Positions 1 to 6,554 of a stretch of 9,200 nt of DNA are shown one piece after another; positions within the stretch are counted from its first letter, which is position 1, and every line of letters starts with the position of its first letter. The stretch is from NCBI GenBank assembly GCA_035574295.1, contig DATLYX010000020.1:1-9200 (forward strand), in the 5' to 3' direction. Both the position numbers and the translations under genes were made by a program. The notes beneath the pieces are model-generated. The model was not told the origin of the DNA and did no database searches. It saw only the letters and a program-made list of their open reading frames with translations. Source of the DNA: PNAI01 sp035574295 (GTDB lineage Bacteria > Pseudomonadota > Alphaproteobacteria > Rhizobiales > Xanthobacteraceae).

Positions 1-419
1 AAGAACACCGCCGCGGCGTCGGTGGAGGCCACCACCGCGCCGACCAGAAGCGATTCGAGCGGGCTCAGGTCGAGCACCAGCCAGGCCATGGGCGCGGTCA
101 GCAGCGCGGTGAGAAATACGCCCACGGTGGCAAGCAGCACGGCCGGCGCGGCCACGCTGCGGAATGTCGGGATGCGCGTGCGCAGGCCGCCATCGAACAG
201 AATGAGGCCGAGCGCCACCGAACCGACGAGATAAGCAGCCCATACGTTGTCGAACTTGATGCCGCCGGGGCCGGCCTCCCCGGCCAGCATGCCGATGACG
301 AGAAACACCAGCAGCAGCGGGGCGCCGAAGCGCTCTGCGATCAGGCTCGACATGATGCCGGCCATGACCAGAAGCGCGCCGAGCAGGATCGCTATGCTGA
401 CGGTGTCGAGCGCACCCAC
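1..419 (-). CDS. CPA1-family cation/proton antiporter, NhaP2/CvrA-like, N-terminal part (runs off window)
   Basis: Inner-membrane antiporter exchanging K+ or Na+ for protons. Only the first 139 codons are inside the window; the gene continues past position 1. Reading starts at a GTG (419-417) because a TAG lies in frame ten codons upstream (448-446) and this is the only good start after it; a GGAG motif sits six bases before it. The translation is strongly hydrophobic, with about four membrane segments. It carries family blocks seen in E. coli CvrA: LVIGMLAGEAGPGGI near residue 40, LILFDGGLRT near 75, and the membrane stretch GAVVASTDAAAVF at the visible end. These distinguish it from NhaA- or KefB-type exchangers. 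Ion preference and any C-terminal TrkA-C domain cannot be judged from the fragment. It lies downstream of the BKACE gene on the same strand but is separated by a palindromic repeat, so it is probably transcribed separately. Confidence 0.88.
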   Translation of the reverse strand, partial: MGALDTVSIAILLGALLVMAGIMSSLIAERFGAPLLLVFLVIGMLAGEAGPGGIKFDNVWAAYLVGSVALGLILFDGGLRTRIPTFRSVAAPAVLLATVGVFLTALLTAPMAWLVLDLSPLESLLVGAVVASTDAAAVF

Positions 420-443
420 GCGAATCTCCGCATCTCCAAAAGC

Positions 444-472
444 ACACTAGCAACGAACAGGTGCGGTGAAAA
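444..472 (-). promoter_or_regulatory. Possible weak sigma-70-type promoter for the antiporter gene
   Basis: On the minus strand a -35-like TTTTCA (472-467) is followed by 17 bases and a -10-like TAGTGT (449-444). They match the consensus at four and three of six positions. Transcription would start about 18 bases before the GTG start codon. The elements are weak, and the support is mainly the position between the palindromic repeat and the gene. Confidence 0.25.
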
Positions 473-481
473 ATTGTTGAC

Positions 482-571
482 CATTCCGGTACGCGCCGAA
501 GCCGCAGACCCGGAATCCATACTCCCGGTTAGTGGTTATGGCGCGCCGCTGCGCGGCGCCCCGCAATGACC
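482..571. repeat. Two-hairpin palindromic intergenic repeat (REP-like); possible transcription terminator
   Basis: Two inverted repeats lie side by side between the BKACE stop codon and the antiporter start. The first pairs ATTCCGG (483-489) with CCGGAAT (510-516) around a GC-rich loop. The second pairs GCGCCGC-type arms at 540-549 and 553-562 around a three-base loop, with one mismatch. On the minus strand the block begins GTCATTGCGGGG, contains GTATGGATTCCGGG, and ends CCGGAATGG. This resembles dispersed intergenic repeats common in Bradyrhizobium and Rhodopseudomonas, a recollection rather than a search result. Placed 11-100 bases after the BKACE stop codon, it could also end that transcript, though there is no T-run. 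Confidence 0.6.
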
Positions 572-582
572 AGTGTGGAAAT

Positions 583-1551
583 TCAGAACGCGACCTTGTC
601 GCCGCCCTTGAGCTGCAGGATCTGCCGTGCATCGTCCGGCGTGGCGAGCTCGAGCCCGAACCCTTCGATGATCTGCCGCGCTTTTTGCACCTGCTGGGCG
701 TTCGATTCGGCGAGTTTTCCGGGGCCGATCCACAGCGAGTCTTCGAGTCCGACGCGCAGGTTGCCGCCCATGGCCACGGCCATGGCGCCGATCACCATCT
801 GCGCGCGGCCGGCGCCGAGCACCGACCAGTGATAATTCTCGCGGCCGAACAGGCGGTCGGCGGTGCGGCGCATGTGGATGACGTCCTCGGGATGCGTGCC
901 GATGCCGCCGAGGATGCCGAACACCGACTGCACGAACAGCGGCGGCTGCACCAGCTTGCGGTCGAGGAAATGCGCCAGGTTGTAGAGGTGGCCGATGTCG
1001 TAGCACTCGAACTCGAACCGCGTGCCGTTGTCGGCGCAGGTTCTCAGCACGAATTCGATGTCCTTGAAGGTGTTGCGAAACACAAGATCGCGGGTGCCTT
1101 CGAGGTAAGGCTGCTCCCAGTCGTATTTGAATTCCTTGTAGCGGCCGAGCATGGGGTAGAGGCCGAAATTCATCGAGCCCATGTTGAGGCTGGCGATTTC
1201 CGGCTTGAAGGTGTGTGCCGGGCTGACGCGTTCCTCCACCCGCATGCTGGGAGAGCCGCCCGAGGTGAGGTTGATCACCACATTCGAGCGTTGCTTGATG
1301 CGCGAGATGAAGCGGCCGAAGGCTTCCGGCGACTGGTCGGGCTTGCCGGTCTCCGGGTTGCGTGCGTGCAGGTGCACGATGGCGGCGCCGGCTTCCGCCG
1401 CGCCCACGGCGGCGTCGACGATCTGGTCGGGCGTGATCGGCAGATAGGGCGACATGCTCGGCGTGTGGATCGAGCCGGTGATGGCGCAGGTGACGATGAC
1501 CTTGTTCTTGCCGTCGGCTTTGCGGGCGGAAGTTTGGGCAGTTTGGGCCAT
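583..1551 (-). CDS. BKACE-family beta-keto acid cleavage enzyme (DUF849; 3-keto-5-aminohexanoate cleavage protein-like)
   Basis: Zn-dependent cytosolic enzyme, 322 residues, of the family that condenses a beta-keto acid with acetyl-CoA and releases acetoacetate plus a new acyl-CoA. The founding member, Kce, acts in lysine fermentation; other members take other beta-keto acids, so the substrate here is open. The fold starts at VIVTCAITGSIHTP (about 18-31). The metal-binding HLH pair is at His60 and His62 (VHLHARNPETG). The family signature RVGLED is at 266-271, where Arg266, Glu270 and Asp271 correspond to Kce Arg226, Glu230 and Asp231. A conserved NLTSGGS follows at 94-100. An upstream ATG (1650) would add 33 residues without family similarity. 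The ATG at 1551 has GGAG seven bases ahead and was preferred. The nearest upstream gene on this strand is the acyl-CoA dehydrogenase, 295 bp away. Confidence 0.92.
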   Translation of the reverse strand: MAQTAQTSARKADGKNKVIVTCAITGSIHTPSMSPYLPITPDQIVDAAVGAAEAGAAIVHLHARNPETGKPDQSPEAFGRFISRIKQRSNVVINLTSGGSPSMRVEERVSPAHTFKPEIASLNMGSMNFGLYPMLGRYKEFKYDWEQPYLEGTRDLVFRNTFKDIEFVLRTCADNGTRFEFECYDIGHLYNLAHFLDRKLVQPPLFVQSVFGILGGIGTHPEDVIHMRRTADRLFGRENYHWSVLGAGRAQMVIGAMAVAMGGNLRVGLEDSLWIGPGKLAESNAQQVQKARQIIEGFGLELATPDDARQILQLKGGDKVAF

Positions 1552-1846
1552 GGGTACGCTCCGTGTTGCGGCAGGCATCCTATGCGGACCGGCCGCGGCT
1601 TGAAAAGCGCCGTGCGAGTCGAAGGCGGTTGACTGCGGCTGATCCCGCATTTCGCTCCATGCGGGCTACGACGAGCTTGGCGCGACCCGGCGACAGCGGC
1701 AAACCGACGATCCCGGATATCACTGCGGCGGTGCTCAAACGCGCGTCAATCAGCGCCTCTCGACGGTCGCCTTCGACCCATGGAAATAGGGGATTAAGGC
1801 GGCGGCGACGCGCAGCCGCATGAGGTGTCCGGGGGAGAGTGATGCG
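1552..1846. other. Intergenic region between acyl-CoA dehydrogenase and BKACE genes
   Basis: The 295 bases between two same-strand genes hold no convincing gene. The notable element is the REP-like palindrome at 1640-1669. Near the dehydrogenase end, a weak inverted repeat GCGGC/GCCGC (about 1805-1820) could form a small stem on the minus strand but has no T-run. No clear promoter for the BKACE gene was found. Confidence 0.5.
1640..1669. repeat. REP-like palindromic repeat
   Basis: CCCGCAT (1644-1650) and ATGCGGG (1659-1665) form a perfect 7-bp inverted repeat around TTCGCTCC. On the minus strand it reads GTAGCCCGCATGGAGCG, then AAATGCGGG. That is close to the GTAGCCCGGATGGAGCG-type dispersed repeat I recall from many alphaproteobacterial intergenic regions. 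It is probably a repeat copy rather than a gene-specific control site. Confidence 0.6.
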
Positions 1847-3085
1847 TCACTCCGGTCCGGCGTATTTGCCGGCGGTGTCGGGGAACATGGATTTGACGAT
1901 CTTGAACTTCGAGATGTCCACGGTGGCGTCCATGTGCAGGAACATCACCGCGTCGCGCAGCGCCTTCTCGATGCCGAAGTCGAGCATGGTGCCGTTGCCG
2001 CCGTGCAGCTCGACGGCGTGCTGGGCCACCTTCATGATCTCTTCGGAGGCGAACAGCTTGACCATGTTGCACAGGAGCTCGGCGTCGGGCGCGTTCTCGT
2101 CCACCGCGCGCGCGGCGCGGTCGAGCAGGGCGCGCACCGCCTCAAGGCGCGTCGCCATGTCGGCGAGCCGCAGCGCCACCGCCTGATGCTTGATGAGGAT
2201 GCGGCCGCCCTGCACGTACTGCTGCACGTAGCGCGCGGTGTCCTCGAAGGCGCGCACGCCGACGCCGAGATTCTTGGCGCCCTGAATGATTTTCCCGGGC
2301 CGGAAATAAACGCCGGCCTTGCCCAGCGCGTCGTTCTCGCACAACAGATGATCGTCGGGCACGAACATGTCCTCGAACACCATCTCGCCGTTGTTCATGA
2401 AGCGGCAGCCGAGCGTCTCGTTGCAGCGCGCCACCGTGAGGCCCTTGGTCTCGCGCGGCACGAGAAACGACGAGGTGCCCTGCAGCATGCCGACCTTGGG
2501 ATTGGTGTTGGCATACACCACGAACAATCCGGCGTCGTAGCCGTTGGAGATGAACTGCTTTCTGCCGTTGATCACCCAGCCGCCGTTGGTCTTGACCGCA
2601 CGCGTGTGCATGGCGGCTTCCGGCACGTTGTAGGGCAGCCAGCGGTCGGAGGCGCCGCGCGGCTCGGTGAGGCAATGGGCGAACAGAAGCTGCGGCTCGT
2701 TCAACAGCCGCTTGAACCAGTGCGCCTGCAAATGGCGCGGCGCCAGATTGCGCAACAGCACCGACACCTTCCAGTTCTGCACCAGCTTGTCGGCAAGGCC
2801 GGAGTCGCCGCGCGCGATTTCCTCGGCGATGATGGCGAAGGTGCGTACCTCGGTCTTGGGATCGAGCTCGATGCCGCCGAATTCCTCCGGCACGCCGAGG
2901 GTGCGGATGCCGATCTTGTCGGCGCCTTCCAGGATCTCCTTCGGCAGCCGCTGCTCGGGGACCATGATCCATTCGCGCTGCCAGTTGCCGCGAATGAAGG
3001 GCATGACGACGTCGTCGACGAATTGGCGGCAGGATTGCCGCATCAGGCGTTGTTCTTCGGAGAGGTCGCGGTCAGCGGTTGCCAT
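1847..3085 (-). CDS. Acyl-CoA dehydrogenase family protein
   Basis: FAD-dependent dehydrogenase, 412 residues, expected to introduce an alpha-beta double bond into an acyl-CoA and pass electrons to ETF. Length is typical. The N-terminal helical domain (about 8-130) includes GVPEEFGGIELDP near 64-76. The middle beta domain has LTEPRGASD (139-147), a variant of the usual LTEPxAGSD substrate/FAD loop, then WVINGRKQFISNG (170-182). The C-terminal helical domain has ELHGGNG (359-365) and EKALRD (373-378). The position usually holding the catalytic glutamate (MCAD-type YEGT) reads HMDAT with Asp386, and the alternative glutamate position of long-chain/isovaleryl types appears to be glycine (RPGK, about 262-265). 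Substrate and even activity are therefore uncertain. The start ATG is preceded by GGAAAGGG at about seven bases. The divergent MscS gene starts 161 bp away. Confidence 0.93.
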   Translation of the reverse strand: MATADRDLSEEQRLMRQSCRQFVDDVVMPFIRGNWQREWIMVPEQRLPKEILEGADKIGIRTLGVPEEFGGIELDPKTEVRTFAIIAEEIARGDSGLADKLVQNWKVSVLLRNLAPRHLQAHWFKRLLNEPQLLFAHCLTEPRGASDRWLPYNVPEAAMHTRAVKTNGGWVINGRKQFISNGYDAGLFVVYANTNPKVGMLQGTSSFLVPRETKGLTVARCNETLGCRFMNNGEMVFEDMFVPDDHLLCENDALGKAGVYFRPGKIIQGAKNLGVGVRAFEDTARYVQQYVQGGRILIKHQAVALRLADMATRLEAVRALLDRAARAVDENAPDAELLCNMVKLFASEEIMKVAQHAVELHGGNGTMLDFGIEKALRDAVMFLHMDATVDISKFKIVKSMFPDTAGKYAGPE

Positions 3086-3192
3086 GAAAAAACCCTTTCC
3101 AACGTTGCGGGTGCCGTAACGGAGGCAGGATCATGCGCCGGACGCCGCCGCCGGTCCACTGCCGGCCAAGCGCGGCGGACCTCTGCGTTTGG

Positions 3193-3236
3193 CCTCCGCC
3201 CTGATGTATGATCGCACTTTCGGCCGAAGGCGGAGG
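3193..3236 (+). promoter_or_regulatory. Inverted repeat overlapping the mscS ribosome binding site; possible -10 in the loop
   Basis: CCTCCGCC (3193-3200) and GGCGGAGG (3229-3236) are perfectly complementary. The right arm contains most of the GGAGGGGAG ribosome binding site of the MscS gene. The 28-base loop includes TATGAT (3207-3212), a fair -10 box without a good -35, and the palindrome TTCGGCCGAA (3219-3228). If transcription starts after that -10, the left arm is not in the mRNA and the repeat could act only as DNA. If it starts further upstream, the hairpin could hide the ribosome binding site. Confidence 0.35.
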
Positions 3237-3246
3237 GGAGCGGGCC

Positions 3247-4575
3247 ATGGACGACATGGGGCAGATGCTCAACACGATGGCCGAGCAGATTCGGTCGGTC
3301 GGCGTCGAATTCGCAACCATCTGGCTGCCGCTGCAACTGGCGCTGCTCCTGCTGGCGGCGGGCGTCGCCTACGGCGGCGCTGCGGTGCTGCGCCGGCACC
3401 TCCACGTCGAATCGGCGCTGGCGCGGCTGCCGGCGGTGGTGCGGCAGGTGACCGTCGCGGTGCTCGGCGTCCTCGGATTCATCATCTTCGCGCTGGTCAC
3501 GGCGCTGATGTACACGACGTTGCTGGAATTCACCACGCCCGCGCGCGTCCATCTCCTGAAAGTGGCCGCAAGCCTTGCCACCGCCTGGGTGGTGATCTCC
3601 CTGTTCGCGGCGCTGTTGCGCAATCATTTCGTCAACCGCCTGGTGGCGATTTCGGCCTGGACGATTGCCGCGCTCAGCATTCTCGGCCTGCTCGGCAACG
3701 CCGCGCAGATGCTGGATTCCGTGGCGGTGCCGATCGGCGATCTGCGCATTTCGCCGCTCCTGATCCTGAAGACGGCGGTGCTTCTTTTGGTTGCGCTGTG
3801 GCTGGCGATCGCGCTCGGCAATTTTCTGGAGCGGCGGCTGCAACACGAGTCCGATCTCACCCCGTCGATCCAGATCCTGCTCGGCAAGGTCGTGCGCCTC
3901 GCCCTGATCACGCTCGCGATCGCGGCGGTGCTGCACGCGGTCGGCATCAACCTCTCGGCGCTGGCGCTGTTCTCCGGCGCGGTCGGCGTCGGTGTCGGCT
4001 TCGGATTGCAGAAGGTGGTGTCGAATCTGGTGAGCGGGATCATCCTGCTCGCCGACAAATCGATCAAGCCGGGCGACGTGATCACCATCGGCGACGACAT
4101 CGGCTGGGTGAGCGAGATCAACGCCCGCTACACGCTGGTGACCATGCGCGACGGCCGCGAGACGCTGGTTCCGAACGAGGATTTGGTGACGCAGCGCGTG
4201 ATCAACTGGTCGCACTCGAACGACCAAGTGCGGCTGGAAGTGCCGTTCGGCGTGAGCTACGGCAGCGATCCGCACCAGGTGCACAAGGTGGCGCTGGAAG
4301 CGATCGCCGGCATTCCGCGCATCCTGCCGGCGCCGGCGCCGAGCTGCCACTTCATGAAGTTCGGCGATTTTTCCCTCGACTTCGTTCTCAGATTCTGGAT
4401 TTCCGACCCGACCAAGGGCATCAGCCGCGTGCGCAGCGACGTGATGTTCGCGCTGTGGGATGCCTTCAAGCGCGAGGGGATCGAGATTCCGTTCCCGGTG
4501 CGGGACGTGCGCATCGTCGACGGCGCGCGGCCTGTGCTCGAACGCGGCGACGGAAAGACGGCGACGGCGGCGTAA
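3247..4575 (+). CDS. MscS-family small-conductance mechanosensitive ion channel
   Basis: Inner-membrane channel of 442 residues that opens under membrane tension to release solutes during hypo-osmotic shock. The N-terminal half has about five hydrophobic segments (roughly 22-48, 66-93, 103-124, 132-150, 171-192). The conserved MscS core follows: a segment at 211-232, then the glycine/alanine-rich pore helix at 240-268 (FSGAVGVGVGFGLQKVVSNL and onward). The beta domain shows IKPGDVITIGDDIGWVSEI (273-291), RDGRETLVPNEDLV (301-314) and INWSHSN (319-325), all typical. The C-terminal alpha/beta domain ends near 423. E. coli MscS is 286 residues, so this is one of the longer forms with extra N-terminal helices. 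An ATG at 3208 would add 13 residues, but the one at 3247 sits directly after a strong GGAGGGGAG and is preferred. It is convergent with the aminotransferase gene. Confidence 0.93.
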   Translation: MDDMGQMLNTMAEQIRSVGVEFATIWLPLQLALLLLAAGVAYGGAAVLRRHLHVESALARLPAVVRQVTVAVLGVLGFIIFALVTALMYTTLLEFTTPARVHLLKVAASLATAWVVISLFAALLRNHFVNRLVAISAWTIAALSILGLLGNAAQMLDSVAVPIGDLRISPLLILKTAVLLLVALWLAIALGNFLERRLQHESDLTPSIQILLGKVVRLALITLAIAAVLHAVGINLSALALFSGAVGVGVGFGLQKVVSNLVSGIILLADKSIKPGDVITIGDDIGWVSEINARYTLVTMRDGRETLVPNEDLVTQRVINWSHSNDQVRLEVPFGVSYGSDPHQVHKVALEAIAGIPRILPAPAPSCHFMKFGDFSLDFVLRFWISDPTKGISRVRSDVMFALWDAFKREGIEIPFPVRDVRIVDGARPVLERGDGKTATAA

Positions 4576-4762
4576 CCCTTGCGGGGGAGTCCTACGGCTC
4601 GCCGCGCGCAGCGTGCGATGCAGCAGCTCGATACCGTCGAGGTGCTGGGGGATCGTATCGAAATCGGATGCCGAGTCATGGCTTGCCCAATTCGCACCGC
4701 TCCGCATCGCTCCGTGCTGCGCTGCGCCCGGGACATGATCTCAAATCATCAGGCCTTGGCGT
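4576..4762. other. Convergent intergenic region, possibly with a degraded repeat
   Basis: These 187 bases lie between the 3' ends of the MscS and aminotransferase genes. No gene is credible here; the short open frames lack family features. The stretch at about 4690-4738 (GCACCGCTCCGCATCGCTCC, then GTGCTGCGCTGCGCCCGGGA) resembles half of a GC-rich dispersed alphaproteobacterial repeat, but it lacks the matching second arm. No clear bidirectional terminator was found. Confidence 0.3.
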
Positions 4763-5944
4763 TCACGCCGCCTTGCGGGTGGCGAGGAATTCGCCCATGC
4801 GGCCGAGCGCCTTCAAAATATTCTCGGTGGAGTTGGCGTAGGAGAGGCGCACGTAGCCTTCGCCCAAAATGCCGAAGTCGGGGCCGCCGATGATGGCGAC
4901 GCCGGCGTCCTCCAGGAGCGCGTTGGCGAGATCCTTGGCCTTCCAGCCGGTGCGCTTGATGTTGGGGAAGGCGTAGAACGCGCCCTTGGGCGTGATGCAG
5001 GACACGCCCGGCAGCTTGTTCAGGCCCTCGACCACGACCTTCCGCCGCCGGTCGAACTCGGCGACCATCTTGTGCACCTCGTCCTGCGGGCCCTTGAGCG
5101 CGGCAAGCCCCGCGTATTGCGCGGCGGCGTTGACGCAGGAATGCAGGTTCACCGCCAGCTTGCGCGCGTATTCGTACAGTTTTCCGGGCCACACCGCATA
5201 GCCCAGCCGCCAGCCGGTCATGGCGTAAGTCTTCGACCAGCCGTTGAGCAGGATGAGTCGATCGCGGATCGACGGATACGAAAGCAGGCAGATATGCGTC
5301 TCGCCGTCGTACACCATGTGGTCGTAGATTTCGTCCGACATGACGCAGACGTCGGGCCAGCGTTCGAGCCCGGCGACCAGCTTGTCGATCTCGCTTTTCG
5401 GGGTGACGCCGCCAGTGGGATTGGCGGGCGAATTCAGAATGAGCAACCGCGTCTGCGGCGTGATCAGCTTCAGTGTCTCTTCGGCCGAAAAGGCAAAGCC
5501 GTTCTCTTCGCGGATCGGCACCGGTACGGGGCGCGCGCCGGTGAACTCGATCATCGAGCGATAGATGGGAAAGCCGGGATCGGGATAGAGAATGTCGGCG
5601 CCGGCCTCACCGAACATCAGGATCGACATGAACATGGTCGGCTTCCCGCCGGGCAGGATCATCACCTGATCCGGCGAAACCTCGACCTTGAAGCGGCGGT
5701 ACAGATCCGCGGCCACCGCCTCGCGCAGCGGCGGAATGCCCACCGCCGGCGTATAGCCGTGATGGCCGTCGCGCAGCGCCTTGATCGCCGCCTCGACGAT
5801 GAAGTCCGGGGTGCGGAAATCCGGCTGCCCGATGCCGAGGTTGATGACGTCGCGGCCCTGCGCGGCCAATGCATTGGCGCGCGCGAGCACGGCAAAGGCG
5901 TTCTCCTCGCCGATGCGGTCGAAGGCGGCAATGGTACGAAGCAT
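4763..5944 (-). CDS. Class I/II PLP-dependent aminotransferase (aspartate aminotransferase-like)
   Basis: Cytosolic fold-type I transaminase moving an amino group between an amino acid and a 2-oxo acid; 393 residues, typical length. Landmarks are GIGQPDF (37-43), GYTPAVGIPPLREAV (63-77), NSPANPTGG with the PLP-contacting Asn (171-179), SDEIYDHMVYDG with the ring-nitrogen Asp204 and Tyr207 (203-214), and NGWSKTYAMTGWRLGY with the Schiff-base Lys238 (234-249). YVRLSYA (364-370) carries Arg366, the likely substrate-carboxylate arginine. The family includes aspartate, aromatic and other aminotransferases; specificity cannot be assigned. A GTG (5956) would add four residues. The ATG at 5944 is preferred because GGAG lies six bases upstream, whereas the GTG has no ribosome binding site. 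That GGAG is buried in an inverted repeat. The gene ends convergently with the MscS gene. Confidence 0.93.
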   Translation of the reverse strand: MLRTIAAFDRIGEENAFAVLARANALAAQGRDVINLGIGQPDFRTPDFIVEAAIKALRDGHHGYTPAVGIPPLREAVAADLYRRFKVEVSPDQVMILPGGKPTMFMSILMFGEAGADILYPDPGFPIYRSMIEFTGARPVPVPIREENGFAFSAEETLKLITPQTRLLILNSPANPTGGVTPKSEIDKLVAGLERWPDVCVMSDEIYDHMVYDGETHICLLSYPSIRDRLILLNGWSKTYAMTGWRLGYAVWPGKLYEYARKLAVNLHSCVNAAAQYAGLAALKGPQDEVHKMVAEFDRRRKVVVEGLNKLPGVSCITPKGAFYAFPNIKRTGWKAKDLANALLEDAGVAIIGGPDFGILGEGYVRLSYANSTENILKALGRMGEFLATRKAA

Positions 5945-5945
5945 G

Positions 5946-5974
5946 CTGCGCTCCACTTAAATAGCGGAGCGCAG
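5946..5974 (-). promoter_or_regulatory. Strong hairpin enclosing the aminotransferase ribosome binding site
   Basis: CTGCGCTCC (5946-5954) and GGAGCGCAG (5966-5974) are a perfect 9-bp inverted repeat. In the minus-strand RNA the stem can extend by a G-U and a C-G pair, leaving a seven-base AU-rich loop (UAUUUAA). The whole GGAG ribosome binding site is in the 3' arm, and the AUG follows one base after the stem. If transcribed in full, this should limit ribosome access. Alternatives are a DNA operator, or a promoter with TATTTA as -10 that yields a very short leader. Confidence 0.55.
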
Positions 5975-5987
5975 TTCAACCCATCTC

Positions 5988-6007
5988 GGCCGCAAAATCA
6001 AACGGCC
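5988..6007. repeat. Short inverted repeat upstream of the aminotransferase gene
   Basis: GGCCG (5988-5992) and CGGCC (6003-6007) flank the A/T-rich CAAAATCAAA. It lies about 45-65 bases upstream of the aminotransferase start, in the 167-bp gap to the small secreted protein gene. It could be a regulator site, but five-base arms are common by chance in GC-rich DNA. Confidence 0.2.
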
Positions 6008-6111
6008 CAAAATCTCCTCGCCCGCGGGTCCTGCGCAGGCAGCCGGCGAAGAGAAGTTGCCTTGTGTTGGCTGAAGCGCCCGTTTCGGCGAGCGATGGCG
6101 ATCCAACGCGC

Positions 6112-6384
6112 TTAGAAATTTCCGCCGTAGCGGGCCGTCAAATCACGCTGGATCTGTAGCCGGATGAAGGGATCGGGATCGTCGCCCAGCCAATCGTTCC
6201 CGTGATACAGCGGGCCGGCGGGGAATTTGTCGGTGCCGCGATAGGGGACGGCGGAGGGCGCCGCGCTGCGCGTGACCATCTGTTTCTTCTTGGCCGGCGC
6301 CGGTGTCTGGGCCGCGACGGGGCTGGCGAGCGCAAGACCGGCGGCGAGAGCGGACAGGAGAATCCACTGCTTTGCTGTGCACAT
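6112..6384 (-). CDS. Small secreted protein of unknown function (paralogue A)
   Basis: Predicted exported protein of 90 residues; family not recognised. A signal peptide fits residues 1-26: Lys5 near the start, a hydrophobic core ILLSALAAGLALA, and an AxA-type site VAA before Gln26. A short Pro/Ala/Lys linker follows (about 27-47). The last 43 residues (48-90, YRGTDKF onward) form an aromatic and acidic module with AGPLYHG, LGDDPDPFIRLQIQRDL and a terminal RYGG. There are no membrane segments after the signal and only one cysteine (Cys2), in the signal. The ATG at 6384 has GAGG seven bases upstream; a start at 6474 would add 30 non-signal-like residues. The next gene upstream encodes a paralogue whose C-terminal module matches at 36 of 43 positions. 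A 27-bp sequence shared with it lies 84 bases upstream of this gene. Confidence 0.8.
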   Translation of the reverse strand: MCTAKQWILLSALAAGLALASPVAAQTPAPAKKKQMVTRSAAPSAVPYRGTDKFPAGPLYHGNDWLGDDPDPFIRLQIQRDLTARYGGNF

Positions 6385-6468
6385 TGGCGAACCTCGTTTC
6401 ACGCGCCCCCGAAACCCGTCAGTAGCGGCCTGATGCTGCGGCTTTGCAAGGGTCATCCTGCGCATTGT

Positions 6469-6495
6469 GATCACAAATGGGTGTCGGAATATTTG
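6469..6495 (-). promoter_or_regulatory. Conserved upstream element, copy A
   Basis: A 27-bp stretch matches the one at 6912-6938 at 24 positions. On the minus strand it reads CAAATATTCCGACACC followed by CATTTGTGATC. It ends 84 bases before the start codon of paralogue A; the other copy ends 81 bases before paralogue B. In this copy the edge also forms the perfect 12-bp palindrome TTGTGATCACAA (6465-6476). The neighbouring bases are not conserved, which suggests a selected promoter or regulator site. No standard sigma-70 pair is obvious in it. Confidence 0.6.
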
Positions 6496-6532
6496 CTGAA
6501 GCCTGGTGTTAGGAGGCCTTCATCTGCGCTCC

Positions 6533-6551
6533 CGTTCCTTCCGACGGAACG
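6533..6551 (-). terminator. Possible weak terminator hairpin after paralogue B
   Basis: CGTTCC (6533-6538) and GGAACG (6546-6551) form a 6-bp stem with a seven-base loop, three bases beyond the stop codon of paralogue B. No T-run follows on the minus strand, so it is at best a weak or Rho-assisted terminator. It would fit separate transcription of the two paralogues. Confidence 0.35.
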
Positions 6552-6554
6552 AGA

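Noticed and set aside
532..1632. 366-codon plus-strand open frame opposite the BKACE gene
   Set aside because: His/Ala/Arg/Gly-rich translation with no domain features; it mirrors the well-supported BKACE gene and is a GC-bias artefact.
1552..1650. 33-residue N-terminal extension of the BKACE protein
   Set aside because: The family fold begins after the ATG at 1551, which has its own GGAG; the extension overlaps a REP-like repeat.
1820..3211. 463-codon plus-strand open frame opposite the acyl-CoA dehydrogenase
   Set aside because: Low-complexity His/Ala/Val/Gly composition typical of antisense frames in GC-rich DNA; the minus-strand gene has clear family motifs.
3043..4707. 554-codon minus-strand open frame opposite the MscS gene
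   Set aside because: Arg/His/Asp/Gln-rich with no recognisable motif, and it overlaps the start of the dehydrogenase gene; the MscS reading is unambiguous.
4690..4738. Possible half-copy of a dispersed repeat or terminator between convergent genes
   Set aside because: No matching second arm and no T-run; kept only as a note under the intergenic feature.
5072..6115. 347-codon plus-strand open frame opposite the aminotransferase
   Set aside because: Antisense shadow; the opposite strand encodes a complete PLP enzyme with its lysine and binding motifs.
6385..6474. 30-residue N-terminal extension of paralogue A
   Set aside because: It would bury a clean signal peptide; the start at 6384 has a ribosome binding site and matches the layout of paralogue B.
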